A stretch of 64,000 nt of DNA from Mycolicibacterium rutilum. Its GTDB lineage: Bacteria > Actinomycetota > Actinomycetes > Mycobacteriales > Mycobacteriaceae. The notes below the pieces were generated by a model. It made no database searches and had not been told where the DNA came from. It saw nothing but the letters and a program-made list of their open reading frames with translations. The stretch is from NCBI RefSeq assembly GCF_900108565.1, contig NZ_LT629971.1, positions 3,534,001 to 3,598,000 of the forward strand, in the 5' to 3' direction. Both the position numbers and the translations under genes were made by a program. This document shows, in pieces, positions 1 to 15,038 of the stretch (positions within the stretch are counted from its first letter, which is position 1; each line of letters opens with the position of its first letter).

Positions 1-22
1 TGCCGCCATGGCGCGCGGGTTA

Positions 23-41
23 TTAGGGAAGGCTAACCAGA
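23..41 (+). promoter_or_regulatory. IdeR-type iron box upstream of the PKS gene
   Basis: The sequence TTAGGGAAGGCTAACCAGA matches 15 of 19 positions of the mycobacterial iron box TTAGGTTAGGCTAACCTAA. It ends 16 bases before the GTG of the polyketide synthase gene, a position where the iron-loaded regulator IdeR would block transcription. The very short distance to the start codon suggests a short or absent 5' leader. Repression by iron is inferred from family knowledge. Confidence 0.8.
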
Positions 42-57
42 CCTCGGATCAGCTGAC

Positions 58-5274
<5,217 letters not shown>

Positions 5275-6942
5275 CGGCAGCGGGGCCAGCACGTCGGGCT
5301 TGCTGTGCGACGAGACGCCGCGCGCGTCGAGGAACTCGTGGAGCTCGGCGAGTGTGATCGGGGCGCCCTTGAAAACGACTGCTGCGCAGATTTTCTCGCC
5401 GAGGTACTCGTCGGGCAGCGCGACGGCGGCCGCGGCGTAGATCGCGGGGTGCGCGAACAGGTGCTCCTCCAGGTCGGACGCCGACACCGTCTCACCGCCG
5501 CGGTGGATGACGTCCTTGATCCGGCCGGTCACCTCGACATACCCGGCCCGCGGGCCGTCGGCGAAGATCCGCACCCGGTCGCCGCTGCGGTAGAAGCCGT
5601 CGGGGGTGAACGACCGGGCGTTGGCTTCCTCGGCGCGGTAGTAGCCGTTGAGCGTGTACGGCCCGCGCACCAGCAGTTCGCCCTCCTCGCCGGGCGCGAC
5701 CTCGGCGCCGGTCTCGTCGACCACCCGCATCTCGTCGTGCGGAGACATCGGGCGGCCCTGCGTGTTGACCACCACGTCGACGGGATCGCCCGGCCGCGTG
5801 AAATTCAGCATGCCCTCGGCCATTCCGAAGATCTGCTGCAGCCCGGGAGTCAGGCCGGCCAGGATGTACTCAGCTTCCTGCGGCGTCATCCGGGAGCCGC
5901 CGACCTGCACGACGCGCAGCGACGTCGGCAGCACCGGTTCCCACTCGCAGGCCTGCGTCCACACCTTGGCCAGCGCGTTGACCAGTCCGGTGACCGTGAC
6001 GCGGTGCCGGTCGATCAGCGCGAACGCGGCCTCGGGGCTTGCGTCGGAGGTGAACACCGTCGTCGCGCCGACGGTCATCGACCCCAGCAGGCCCGGACAG
6101 CCCAGCGGGAAGTTGTGCCCGGCCGGCAGCACGACGAGGTAGACGTCCTCGCCGGTCATCCCGCATTCCTGCGCGTGGGTTCTGGCGTTGTACACGTAGT
6201 CGTTGTGGGTGCGGGCGATCAGCTTCGGCAGCCCGGTCGTGCCACCGGAAACCAGCAGCAGCGCGGGCACATCGGCGTCGACCGGCGCCCGTTCGGGCAG
6301 CGGACCGTCGAAATCGGCCAGCGCTGACCAGGATTCGTACTTTCCCGGCTCGCCGTGAACGAACACGTGCCGCAGCGCCGGGTTGTTGCGCACCAGGTCG
6401 TCGGCCAGGTCGCGGTAGTCGAATCCGGCGATGACGTCGGGCACGATCAGGCCGACGGCGCCGCTCACCGCCGCGAAGTGGTTGAGCTCGGCTGACCGGT
6501 GGCCGGGCAGGCACATGACCGGCACCAGGCGCGCCCGCAGCACCCCGAACAGCGCGACCGCGAACTCGCAGATGTTCGGCAACTGCAGCAGTACGCGGTC
6601 ACCGGGGGCCAGGCCGCGCTCGGTCAGCGCGGCGCCGATCCGCTCTGCCCGCGCATCGAGTTCGGCGAAGGTGTAGCTGACCTCGGTGTCGACGATCGCG
6701 GTCCGGTCGGGCCAGTGCGCCGCCGCGTCGCGCAGGATCGAGTCGAGCGGATCGTCGGTCCAGTACCGGCGGCGGTACTCCGCGGCGCGGTCGGCGGGGA
6801 ACGGGACAAAACCCGTCAGCAGGTCACCGACGTCGGGCCGCTGTTCGGATCTGCGCTGCTCGGTACCGGTGCTCATGGCGGATACGCCCCTCGGGGTAGG
6901 TGTGGTCGCGAATCGAATATAAGGTAGCGTTCGCCAAGTTAG

Positions 6943-6961
6943 TTAGGGCAGCCTGTACTAA
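6943..6961 (+). promoter_or_regulatory. IdeR-type iron box in the mbtA-mbtB divergent promoter
   Basis: TTAGGGCAGCCTGTACTAA has both conserved half-site ends of the iron box (TTAGG and CTAA) and matches 13 of 19 consensus positions. It lies 13 bases before the mbtB start and 67 bases from the mbtA start, so one site could control both genes. A second, much weaker partial match lies around 6919-6937. Confidence 0.7.
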
Positions 6962-6974
6962 TTTGGAGGTCAGT

Positions 6975-9900
6975 GTGAGCGGTGCCGGCCGCAGCGTCCG
7001 CGAAGAGGTGGCCGAACTCCTCGGCGTACACCCCGACGAGGTCGACCCCGACGCCGACCTGATCGCCTCCGGGCTGGACTCGATCCGGATGATGTCGCTG
7101 TCGGGTCGGTGGCGCAAGCAGGGCCTCGACATCAACTTCGCGGCGCTGGCCGAAAAGCCCACGGTGGCAGCGTGGTCGGCGCTGGTGGGGCAGCACTCGG
7201 ACGTGCCCGCCGCCGATACCGCACAATCCGGTCCCGTGAACTCCGACGACGCCGACCAACCGTTCCCGCTGGCGCCGATGCAACACGCGATGTGGTTGGG
7301 GCGCAACGACGACCAGCAGCTCGGCGGCGTCGCCGCGCACCTCTACGTCGAGTTCGACGGTGCAGGCGTGGACCCAGAGCGGCTCCGGTATGCGGCCACC
7401 AAACTCGTTGCCCGCCATCCCATGTTGCGTGTCGAGATCCTGCCCGACGGGACGCAGCGCATCGGCGACCGCGACCTGCCGGTCACCATCTACGACCTGC
7501 GCGACCTCGACGACGCCGCCGCCGAAGAGCGGCTCGAGGAGATCCGGAACGAGAAGTCGCACCAGATCCTCGACGGCGACGTGCTCGAGCTCAGCCTGTC
7601 GCTGCGCCCCGACGGCCGCACCCGGCTGCATGTCGACATGGACATGAACGCCGCCGACGCGGTGAGCTACCGCAAGTTCATGGCCGACCTCGCGGTGTTC
7701 TACCGCGGCGGCGACCTGCCCGACCTCGGCTACACCTACCGTGAGTACCGCGCCGCGCTGACCGCCACGGACCCCGGCCCGTCCGACGAGGACCGGCAGT
7801 GGTGGGCCGAGCGGATCCCCGAGTTGCCGGAAGCGCCTGTGCTGCCGCTGGTTCCGCCCGCCGAGCAGCAAGACCCGCGGCGCAGTGTCCGGCTCTGGCA
7901 CATCTTCGACGTGCCCACCCGCGACGCGCTGTTCGCCGCGGCGCACCGGCGGGGGATCACCCCGGCGATGGCGGTCGCCGCGTCGTACGCCAACGCGCTG
8001 GCCCGGTGGTCGAGCAACCCGCGATTCCTGCTGAACCTGCCGATGTTCGGCCGCGAGCCGTTCCACCCCGACGTCGAGAAGCTGGTCGGCTGCTTCACCT
8101 CGTCGCTGATGCTCGACATCGACCTCACCGACACCCGCACCCCGGCGCAGCGGGCGCGTGCGGTGCAGGAAACGTTGCACCACACCGCCCGCCATTCGCG
8201 CTACTCCGGACTGTCGGTGCTGCGCGACCTCGGCCGCCACCGCGGTCACCAGGTGCTCGCCCCGATCGTCTACACCAGCGCGCTCGGCCTCGGCGACCTG
8301 TTCGCCGGCGAGGTCACCGACCAGTTCGGTGCGCCGGTGTGGACGATCTCGCAGGGCCCGCAGGTGCTCATCGACGCGCAGGCCACCCCGCTGGCCGACG
8401 GGCTGATGATCAACTGGGATGTCCGCGTCGAGGCGTTCCGGCCGGGCGTCGCCGACGCGATGTTCGCCTACCACCTCGCCGAGTTGACCCGCCTGGCCAC
8501 CGATGACGCTGCCTGGGACCGTCCCGATCCGCCGGCGGTGCCGGAGGCCTCGGCCGCGGTCCGGCACGCGGTGAACAGCACCACGGCACCGTCCAGCGGC
8601 GAGGCCATCCACGACGGGTTCTTCCGCGCCGCGTCCGTCCACCCCGAGGCGGTCGCCGTGGTCGACCGTGACGGTGAGCTGACCTACGCCGAACTGCGCA
8701 CCCGCGCACTGTCGGTCACAAAAGCGTTGCAGGACAAGGGAGTCCGGCCCGGCGACCTCGTCGCCTTGGTCGGACCCAAGTGCGCCGACCAGATCCCGGC
8801 GGTGCTGGGCATTCTGGCGGCCGGCGCGGCGTACCTGCCGATCGGCGCCGACCAACCCGCCGAACGCACCGCGCGCATCCTCGACACCGACGGGGTTACG
8901 GCGGTGCTGCAGTGCGGCGGGGCCGACGCCGTACACACCGAGGTGCCGACGTTGACGGTCGCCGAGGCCACCGCGGGCGACGCCGCTCCCGGGCCCGTCG
9001 ACGTGGCACCGGACGCGCTCGCCTACGTGCTGTTCACCTCGGGCTCGACCGGTGCACCCAAGGGCGTGGAACTGACCCACGACGCGGTGATGAACACGAT
9101 CGAGTTCGTCACCGACCACTTCGCGCTCGACGCGACGGACCGCAGCCTGGCGCTGGCGTCGCTGGAGGCCGACATGTCGGTGCTGGAGATCTTCGCGCCG
9201 CTGCGCGCCGGCGGCACCGTGGTCGTCGTCGATGAGGACCAGCGCCGCGATCCCGACACGTGGGCGCGGCTGATCCGGCAGCACGACGTCACGTTCCTCA
9301 ACTGGATGCCCGGGTGGCTCGACATGCTGCTCGAGGTCGGCGGGGACCGGCTGACGAGCCTGCGGGTGGTGCTGCTCGGCGGTGACTGGGTGCGCCCGGA
9401 ACTCGTTAGCGCGCTGCGGGACTCGGCACCCAACGTGCGGGCGGCCGGGCTGGGCGGCGCGACGGAGACCGCGGTGCACGGGACGATCTGCGAGGTCGGC
9501 GAACCGCCGGCGGAGTGGACGTCGGTGCCCTACGGGGTCCCGTTCCCCAACAACGCCTGCCGTGTGGTGGCCGCCGACGGCTCCGACTGCCCGGACTGGG
9601 TGCCCGGCGAACTGTGGTTCACCGGGCGCGGCATCGCCCGCGGATACCGTGGCCGCCCCGACCTGACCGCGGAGAAGTTCGTCGAACACGACGGCCGAAC
9701 CTGGTACCGCACCGGTGATCTCGTGCGCTACCTGCCCGACGGGTCGCTCGAGTTCGTCGGCCGCGTCGATCACCGGGTGAAGATCAGCGGATACCGCATC
9801 GAGCTCGGCGAGGTGGAGGCGGCGCTCAAACGCGTCGCGGGGGTCGACGCCGCGGTGGCCGCGGTGCTGTCCGGGGAGCGCGATGTGCTGGCCGCGCTGG

Positions 9901-10433
9901 TGCGCACCGACGTCGCGGGCGTCGACGCCGGGACCGTCACCGCGGCGCTGACCGACCTGGTCCCCGCGCACATGATCCCGAAGGTCGTCGTCGTCACCGA
10001 CCGGATTCCGTTCACGGTCAACGGCAAGATCGACCGAACGGTCGTCACGCGTATGCTCGCTGATGCCGATCTGCCTGTCGCACAGGAGTTTCGGGCGCCC
10101 GCCACTCCGCTGGAGACCGCGCTGACCGCGATCGTCGCCGAGACGCTCGGCATCGGCGGCGACACACCGATCGGGGTCGACGACGACTTCTTCGCCCTCG
10201 GTGGGGACTCGGTGCTGGCCACCCAGGTGATCGCGCGGGTCCGCGACTGGCTGGACACCCCGACGGTTCTGGTCACCGACATGTTCGCCGCGCGCAGTGT
10301 CGCCGGGCTCGCCGACCGGCTCACCGCGCGCGAACCGGACGGCGAGCGGCTCAACGCCGTCGCCGAGATCTACCTAGAGGTCGCCGAGATGGACAGTGCA
10401 ACAGTGCTGTCCGAGCTCGAGTCGTCAGCCTAG
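6975..10433 (+). CDS. mbtB: MbtB, NRPS that builds the aryl-oxazoline (ArCP-Cy-A-PCP, no TE)
   Basis: A 1152-residue non-ribosomal peptide synthetase. An aryl carrier domain (Ser36 in LDS) takes the aryl acid from MbtA. A cyclization domain with DMNAADAVS starting at residue 223 condenses it with serine or threonine and closes the oxazoline. An adenylation domain (FTSGSTGAPKG near residue 687) and a peptidyl carrier (GGDS near residue 1078) follow. The M. tuberculosis protein is about 1414 residues because it ends in a thioesterase. Here translation stops after the PCP, and a separate thioesterase gene (15161-15907) lies downstream. GTG 6975 is chosen because GGAGG at 6965-6969 is ideally spaced and the ArCP starts immediately. 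A longer in-frame start at 6900 would overlap the iron box. It overlaps the next gene tail-to-tail by 9 bp. Confidence 0.95.
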   Translation: MSGAGRSVREEVAELLGVHPDEVDPDADLIASGLDSIRMMSLSGRWRKQGLDINFAALAEKPTVAAWSALVGQHSDVPAADTAQSGPVNSDDADQPFPLAPMQHAMWLGRNDDQQLGGVAAHLYVEFDGAGVDPERLRYAATKLVARHPMLRVEILPDGTQRIGDRDLPVTIYDLRDLDDAAAEERLEEIRNEKSHQILDGDVLELSLSLRPDGRTRLHVDMDMNAADAVSYRKFMADLAVFYRGGDLPDLGYTYREYRAALTATDPGPSDEDRQWWAERIPELPEAPVLPLVPPAEQQDPRRSVRLWHIFDVPTRDALFAAAHRRGITPAMAVAASYANALARWSSNPRFLLNLPMFGREPFHPDVEKLVGCFTSSLMLDIDLTDTRTPAQRARAVQETLHHTARHSRYSGLSVLRDLGRHRGHQVLAPIVYTSALGLGDLFAGEVTDQFGAPVWTISQGPQVLIDAQATPLADGLMINWDVRVEAFRPGVADAMFAYHLAELTRLATDDAAWDRPDPPAVPEASAAVRHAVNSTTAPSSGEAIHDGFFRAASVHPEAVAVVDRDGELTYAELRTRALSVTKALQDKGVRPGDLVALVGPKCADQIPAVLGILAAGAAYLPIGADQPAERTARILDTDGVTAVLQCGGADAVHTEVPTLTVAEATAGDAAPGPVDVAPDALAYVLFTSGSTGAPKGVELTHDAVMNTIEFVTDHFALDATDRSLALASLEADMSVLEIFAPLRAGGTVVVVDEDQRRDPDTWARLIRQHDVTFLNWMPGWLDMLLEVGGDRLTSLRVVLLGGDWVRPELVSALRDSAPNVRAAGLGGATETAVHGTICEVGEPPAEWTSVPYGVPFPNNACRVVAADGSDCPDWVPGELWFTGRGIARGYRGRPDLTAEKFVEHDGRTWYRTGDLVRYLPDGSLEFVGRVDHRVKISGYRIELGEVEAALKRVAGVDAAVAAVLSGERDVLAALVRTDVAGVDAGTVTAALTDLVPAHMIPKVVVVTDRIPFTVNGKIDRTVVTRMLADADLPVAQEFRAPATPLETALTAIVAETLGIGGDTPIGVDDDFFALGGDSVLATQVIARVRDWLDTPTVLVTDMFAARSVAGLADRLTAREPDGERLNAVAEIYLEVAEMDSATVLSELESSA

Positions 10434-11285
10434 CGCGGCAGCCACGCGGCGCCACTGATCATGCGGGAACTCCCGCGGATCGGCGGTGAGCACCTGCACG
10501 CACACGTGGTCGGCGCCGGCGTCGAGGTGTTCGCGCACCCGCCGCACCACCGTCTCCTCGTCGCCCCAGGCGATGATCGCGTCGAACAACCGGTCGCTGA
10601 CCGAGGTCACGTCCTCTTCGCTGAACCCGGACCGCAGCAGATTGTTGCGGTAGTTCGGCAACGCGAGATACGAACGCAGCCAATCGGTTCCGATGCCGCG
10701 TGCCTCCTCGCGGTCGGTCGTCAGCAGCACCGTCTGCTCGGGCAGCAGCAGCGGGCCCGCGCCGAGCTGCGCGCGGGCGTAGCGTGTGTGGTCGGTGGTC
10801 ACCAGGTACGGGTGGGCGCCGCGGGACCGGGTCGCCGACAGCTCGAGCATCTTCGGGCCCAACGCCGCGAGGACGCGGTTGCCGACCGGAACCGGCTGCG
10901 CGGTCGCGTCGATGTCGTCGAGGTACTTGCGGGTCGCGGCCAGCGGCTTGCGGTACAGGCCGGGCTCCTTGGAGTCGATCAGCGGGGCGTGGCTCACGCC
11001 GATGCCCAACAGGAACCGCTCACCGTGCGCCTCGGTCAGCGCGGCGTAACGCGCGGCCACTTCGGCGGGTTCGTTCATCCAGAGGTTGAGGATGCCGGTG
11101 GCGATCACCGCCTGCTTGGTCGACGACAGCAGGTGCTCGACCGAGTCGAGGATCCCGCCGCTCACGTCGGGAATCCACAGCGCGCTGAACCCGAGCTCCT
11201 CGAGCTCGGCGGCCGCTTCGGCGGCCTGCCCCTGATCGCCGTACCGCAGCTGCGAGCTCCACACACCGACGCCTGCCAGATCCAT
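10425..11285 (-). CDS. LLM-class (luciferase-like) F420-dependent oxidoreductase
   Basis: A 286-residue single-domain protein of the bacterial luciferase-like monooxygenase superfamily. Mycobacterial members usually use reduced coenzyme F420. Visible family features are the N-terminal barrel strand followed by ELEELGFSALWIPD, the LGIGVSHAPL segment and the late EETVVRRVREHLDAGADHV helix and strand. The substrate is unknown. It sits between mbtB and an iron-boxed ABC transporter pair and reads away from the transporter promoter, so it may share the box at 11354-11372. A role in tailoring or recycling of the siderophore is possible but not shown by the sequence. Confidence 0.85.
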   Translation of the reverse strand: MDLAGVGVWSSQLRYGDQGQAAEAAAELEELGFSALWIPDVSGGILDSVEHLLSSTKQAVIATGILNLWMNEPAEVAARYAALTEAHGERFLLGIGVSHAPLIDSKEPGLYRKPLAATRKYLDDIDATAQPVPVGNRVLAALGPKMLELSATRSRGAHPYLVTTDHTRYARAQLGAGPLLLPEQTVLLTTDREEARGIGTDWLRSYLALPNYRNNLLRSGFSEEDVTSVSDRLFDAIIAWGDEETVVRRVREHLDAGADHVCVQVLTADPREFPHDQWRRVAAALG

Positions 11286-11353
11286 GGCCGTCCCTTCGTT
11301 GCCGAGTAACCCTTCTTACGTTACGTAGCGACCGGCGCGCGTTAAGCGACCGG

Positions 11354-11372
11354 TAGGGTTAGGCGACCCTTA
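11354..11372 (+). promoter_or_regulatory. IdeR-type iron box upstream of the ABC transporter pair
   Basis: TAGGGTTAGGCGACCCTTA matches 14 of 19 positions of the iron-box consensus, with the core GGTTAGGC intact. It lies 20 bases before the ATG at 11392, which also has a good ribosome site (GGAGGG at 11383-11388). The divergent oxidoreductase starts 69 bases on the other side. Confidence 0.75.
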
Positions 11373-11391
11373 CCCCGACCCTGGAGGGCGC

Positions 11392-13215
11392 ATGACCGCA
11401 GTGCAGGCCGCGCCGGACGTCGAAGCGGCGGCGGAGCGATCGCCGGACGCCGCCAAGCGCGCCGCGACCTACGACAAGCTCGCGCTGCAGCAGCTGCTGG
11501 CGCCGACCAGGGCCCGTTCGGGGCGCGCCCAGCGGTATCAGCTGCTGGCGTCGGCCGCCACGATCGTGCCGTTCATCGGCATCGTGGAGATCGGCCGCGA
11601 ACTGCTCGCCGACGGCGCACCGGACACCACCCGGATCTGGATCGTCGTCGCAGTGGTGATCGCCGCGCTGTTGGTGCGCACGCTCGCCGGCGGCGCCGCG
11701 CTGGCGATCACCCACGCCGCCGACGTCGATCTGCAGCGGTCGCTGCGGCTGCGCATCGTCGACAAGCTGGGTCGGCTGCCGCTGGGCTGGTTCGGGGCTC
11801 GCTCGTCCGGCGAGGTGCGCAAGGCCGTGCAGCACGACGTCGGCGAACTGCACTTCCTGGTCGCGCATTCGGCGGTGGAGAACACCGGCGCGCTGGCCAC
11901 ACCGCTGTTCGGCCTCATCTACTGCTTCTCCCTCGACTGGCGGCTCGGGCTGCTCGCGATGGCGACCGTGCCGTTCTACATCGGCGTGTACGTGGCGCTG
12001 GGCCGTGACACCCGCACGCAGATGGACCGCCTCGACCGGGGTGTGGAACGGATCAGCGCGACGATCGTCGAGTTCATCGCCGGGGTCTCGGTGGTCAAGA
12101 CGTTCGGCGAAACCGGCAAGGCGCACAAGCGGTTCGCCGACGCGGCCGACGAGTTCAACGACGGCTTCGCCGAATGGATCGGGCCGCTGGTGCGCGTCAA
12201 GGCGATCTCGTCGATCTTCATCGACACGCCGGTCCTGCTGCTGGCCAACCTGGCCGGCGGCTACTGGTTCGTCCGCAGCGGCTGGGTGAGCCCGATCGAG
12301 GTGCTGGGCGCGACGCTGGTCGCGGTCACGATCCCGGCGGCGGTGCTGACTGTCGGCTACTCCGCGCACATCAAGCGGCAGGCGGCCGCGGCGGCGGGCC
12401 GGCTGCAGCGGCTGCTCGACACCCCGACGCTGCCGGTGGCACGCGATCCGCAACTGCCGCAGGGCAATTCGATCGAGTTCGACGGCGTGCGGTTTAGTTA
12501 CGACGGTGCGCACACCGTGCTGCACGACGTGTCGCTCACCCTGCCCGCCGGCACCATCACCGCGCTGGTCGGCCCGTCGGGCAGCGGCAAGTCCACGCTC
12601 GCGACCCTGGTGCCGCGCTTTCACGACGTCGACGCCGGCGCGGTGCGCATCGGCGGGGTCGACGTCCGCGACATCGCACCCGCCGAGCTGTACCGGCACG
12701 TCGGGTTCGTCCTGCAGGACGTGCAGTTGCTCGGCATCAGCGTCGCCGACAACATCCGACTGGGCCGGGCCGACGCCACCGACGACGAGGTCGTCGCCGC
12801 CGCGAAGGCCGCCCACATCCACGACCGGATCCTGGCGTTGCCGAAGGGCTACGACTCGGTCGTCGACGAGGACGCGCACTTCTCCGGCGGCGAGGCCCAG
12901 CGCGTCAGCATCGCGCGCGCCCTGCTCGCCGACACCCCGATCCTGGTGCTCGACGAGGCCACCGCGTTCGCCGACCCGGATTCGGAGGCGCAGATCCAGC
13001 AGGCGCTGTCGCGGCTCATCGCCGGGCGCACCGTGTTGGTGATCGCCCACCGCCTGGGCTCGATCGTGTCCGCCGACAACGTCGTCGTGCTCGACGGCGG
13101 CCGCATCGTCGAACAGGGCCGCCACGACGACCTGGTCGCCGCCGGCGGGCAGTACGCGCGGATGTGGCAGACCTACACGGCGGGCAACGCACGGGAATGG
13201 GAGGTGGCCCGATGA
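11392..13215 (+). CDS. IrtA-like ABC transporter half (membrane domain plus ATPase)
   Basis: A 607-residue half-transporter of the exporter-fold ABC family. About five to six membrane segments lie in residues 50-330. The ATPase has Walker A GPSGSGKST at about residue 394, signature FSGGEAQR near 497 and Walker B ILVLDEATAF. The closest recalled relatives are IrtA and the yersiniabactin importer YbtP/Q type, which have an exporter fold but import ferric siderophores. Classical IrtA (about 860 residues) starts with an FAD-binding siderophore-interacting domain that is missing here. Its stop overlaps the next start (ATGA), so the two subunits form one translation unit behind an iron box. Direction of transport cannot be told from the sequence. 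Confidence 0.85.
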   Translation: MTAVQAAPDVEAAAERSPDAAKRAATYDKLALQQLLAPTRARSGRAQRYQLLASAATIVPFIGIVEIGRELLADGAPDTTRIWIVVAVVIAALLVRTLAGGAALAITHAADVDLQRSLRLRIVDKLGRLPLGWFGARSSGEVRKAVQHDVGELHFLVAHSAVENTGALATPLFGLIYCFSLDWRLGLLAMATVPFYIGVYVALGRDTRTQMDRLDRGVERISATIVEFIAGVSVVKTFGETGKAHKRFADAADEFNDGFAEWIGPLVRVKAISSIFIDTPVLLLANLAGGYWFVRSGWVSPIEVLGATLVAVTIPAAVLTVGYSAHIKRQAAAAAGRLQRLLDTPTLPVARDPQLPQGNSIEFDGVRFSYDGAHTVLHDVSLTLPAGTITALVGPSGSGKSTLATLVPRFHDVDAGAVRIGGVDVRDIAPAELYRHVGFVLQDVQLLGISVADNIRLGRADATDDEVVAAAKAAHIHDRILALPKGYDSVVDEDAHFSGGEAQRVSIARALLADTPILVLDEATAFADPDSEAQIQQALSRLIAGRTVLVIAHRLGSIVSADNVVVLDGGRIVEQGRHDDLVAAGGQYARMWQTYTAGNAREWEVAR

Positions 13216-14945
13216 TCCGCGGGTTCCTGCAGATCCTCGGCCCCGAGCGGGGCAAGATGTTCGCCTTCCTGGCCGTGGTGAGCGTCTACGGCGTGCTGAA
13301 CGGGCTGGTGATGCTGCTGCTCGTCCCGGTCACGGTGTCGCTGTTCGACGGTGACTACGCCGCCACCGGCCGGTGGCTGGCGCTGATGACCGCCGCCGTG
13401 CTCGTCGGCGCGGTGGCCAACTACGCGCAGGCCAAGCTGGCGATCCGGATGGCGCTGACCACGATGCGGCTGCTGCACCACCGGATGGGCGACCACATGG
13501 TCACGCTGCCGCTGGGCTGGTTCACCCGCGAGACCGTCGGCAAGGTGTCGCAGATCGCGGTCAAGGGCACCGTGTTCGTGGGCACCAGCGGCGGCAATCT
13601 GGTCACGCCGCTGGTGGTGAACACGGTCAGCGCCCTCACCGTCGCGGTCGGGCTGTTCTTCTTCGACTGGCGCATCGGGCTGGTCGCGATCATCGGCGGT
13701 GCGCTGCTCGTGGTGTGCGGCCGGTTCACGTCGGGCCTGGTCGCGGCGGCCGAGGTGCGAACCCACGACGCCGCGACCGAAGTGAACAACCGGGTCATCG
13801 AGTTCGCCCGCTACCAACCGGTGCTGCGCGCGTTCGGCCGCACCGGCGCGGACTACGAGCCGCTCGGGGAGGCGCTGGAGACCCAGCACCGGGCAGGCGG
13901 CTCGGCGCTGTGGCAGTCGGTGGCCGGCCTGATGCTCAACGGCGTTGCGGTACAAGCCGTTTTCTCGGTGCTGATCGCGGCGGGCGCATGGATCGCGGTG
14001 AGCGGTGAGGTCAACCCGGTCACGCTGGTGGCGATCCTCGGGCTGGCCGCCCGGTTCGCGTCGCCGCTGTCGCAGCTGGCCGAACTCGGCTCGGCGATGC
14101 GGCTCGCGACCGCCGAACTGCAGCGCATCACCTCGATCCTGCAGACGCCGGCGCTGCCGGAGCCCGCCGCACCCGCGCACGCCGGGCAGCCGGGCCGCGT
14201 CGAACTCGACGGTGTCGCGTTCGGTTACGGCGATCGAAACGTGCTGTCGGACATCAGTTTTGTCGCCGAACCCGGCACCATGACCGCGCTGGTCGGCCCG
14301 TCCGGGTCCGGCAAGTCGACGATCACCAAACTGATCGCCCGGTTCTACGACGTCGACGCGGGCGTGGTCCGCGTCGGCGGAGTCGACGTGCGCGACCAGC
14401 ACACCGCCGATCTGATGGCCCAGCTGTCGCTGGTCTTCCAGGACGTCTATCTGTTCGACGACACGCTGTGGGAGAACATCCGCATCGGGCGCGCAAGCGC
14501 CACCGACGACGAGATCGTCGAAGCGGCCCGCACCGCCGGATTGCTGTCGGTGGTCGAACGCCTGCCCGACGGCTGGCACACCCGCGTCGGCGAGGGCGGC
14601 TCGGCGCTCTCCGGCGGCGAACGGCAGCGCGTGTCGATCGCCCGCGCCCTGCTCAAGAACGCCCCGATCGTGCTGTTCGACGAGGCCACCAGCGCGCTCG
14701 ACCCCGAGAACGAGCACCACGTCGCCGAGTCGATCCGCACGCTGGCGCAGGGCAGCGCGGTGATCGTGATCGCGCACAAGCTGTCGACTGTCACGGCCGC
14801 CGACAACATCGTGGTGCTCTCGGCCGCGGGCACCGTCGAGGACCAGGGCCGGCACAGCGAGCTGATGGAGCGCGGCGGTCAGTACGCGCAGTTCTGGACC
14901 CAGCGGGTGGCCGCCGGCGGGTGGGTGATGGCCGCCGCCGACTAG
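13212..14945 (+). CDS. IrtB-like ABC transporter half
   Basis: A 577-residue half-transporter that pairs with the preceding gene. Its length is near the roughly 579 residues of M. tuberculosis IrtB. The membrane domain covers residues 15-310, followed by an ATPase with Walker A GPSGSGKST near residue 361, signature LSGGERQR and Walker B IVLFDEATSALD. This Walker B region ends in the catalytic-type DEATSALD, whereas the partner has DEATAFAD, a usual asymmetry in heterodimeric ABC pairs. The ATG at 13212 inside the ATGA overlap is preferred over an upstream in-frame start. Iron-siderophore uptake, or export of the newly made mycobactin, is the likely role given the locus. Confidence 0.87.
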   Translation: MIRGFLQILGPERGKMFAFLAVVSVYGVLNGLVMLLLVPVTVSLFDGDYAATGRWLALMTAAVLVGAVANYAQAKLAIRMALTTMRLLHHRMGDHMVTLPLGWFTRETVGKVSQIAVKGTVFVGTSGGNLVTPLVVNTVSALTVAVGLFFFDWRIGLVAIIGGALLVVCGRFTSGLVAAAEVRTHDAATEVNNRVIEFARYQPVLRAFGRTGADYEPLGEALETQHRAGGSALWQSVAGLMLNGVAVQAVFSVLIAAGAWIAVSGEVNPVTLVAILGLAARFASPLSQLAELGSAMRLATAELQRITSILQTPALPEPAAPAHAGQPGRVELDGVAFGYGDRNVLSDISFVAEPGTMTALVGPSGSGKSTITKLIARFYDVDAGVVRVGGVDVRDQHTADLMAQLSLVFQDVYLFDDTLWENIRIGRASATDDEIVEAARTAGLLSVVERLPDGWHTRVGEGGSALSGGERQRVSIARALLKNAPIVLFDEATSALDPENEHHVAESIRTLAQGSAVIVIAHKLSTVTAADNIVVLSAAGTVEDQGRHSELMERGGQYAQFWTQRVAAGGWVMAAAD

Positions 14946-14947
14946 GC

Positions 14948-14996
14948 GATTTCGGTGCATTACCCGTCGCCTGGCGATCGGGAGTGCACCGAAATC
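14948..14996. terminator. 12-bp inverted repeat after the ABC transporter genes
   Basis: GATTTCGGTGCA (14948-14959) and TGCACCGAAATC (14985-14996) form a perfect 12-bp stem with a 25-base loop, starting three bases after the stop of the IrtB-like gene. There is no U-tract, as is common for mycobacterial terminators. It could equally be a dispersed intergenic repeat. Confidence 0.55.
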
Positions 14997-15038
14997 ACCC
15001 GGAGGCGGCACGCGTCCCCGTAGGCGTATCCCGGGCGG

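Noticed and set aside
6919..6937. Second IdeR box in the mbtA-mbtB region
   Set aside because: Only about 10 of 19 consensus positions match and the symmetrical ends are missing. It is too weak to list as a feature.
6939..9971. 1010-residue open frame on the minus strand
   Set aside because: It is antisense to mbtB, has no recognisable domain, and its composition (Arg, Gly, His rich) is that of a high-GC shadow frame.
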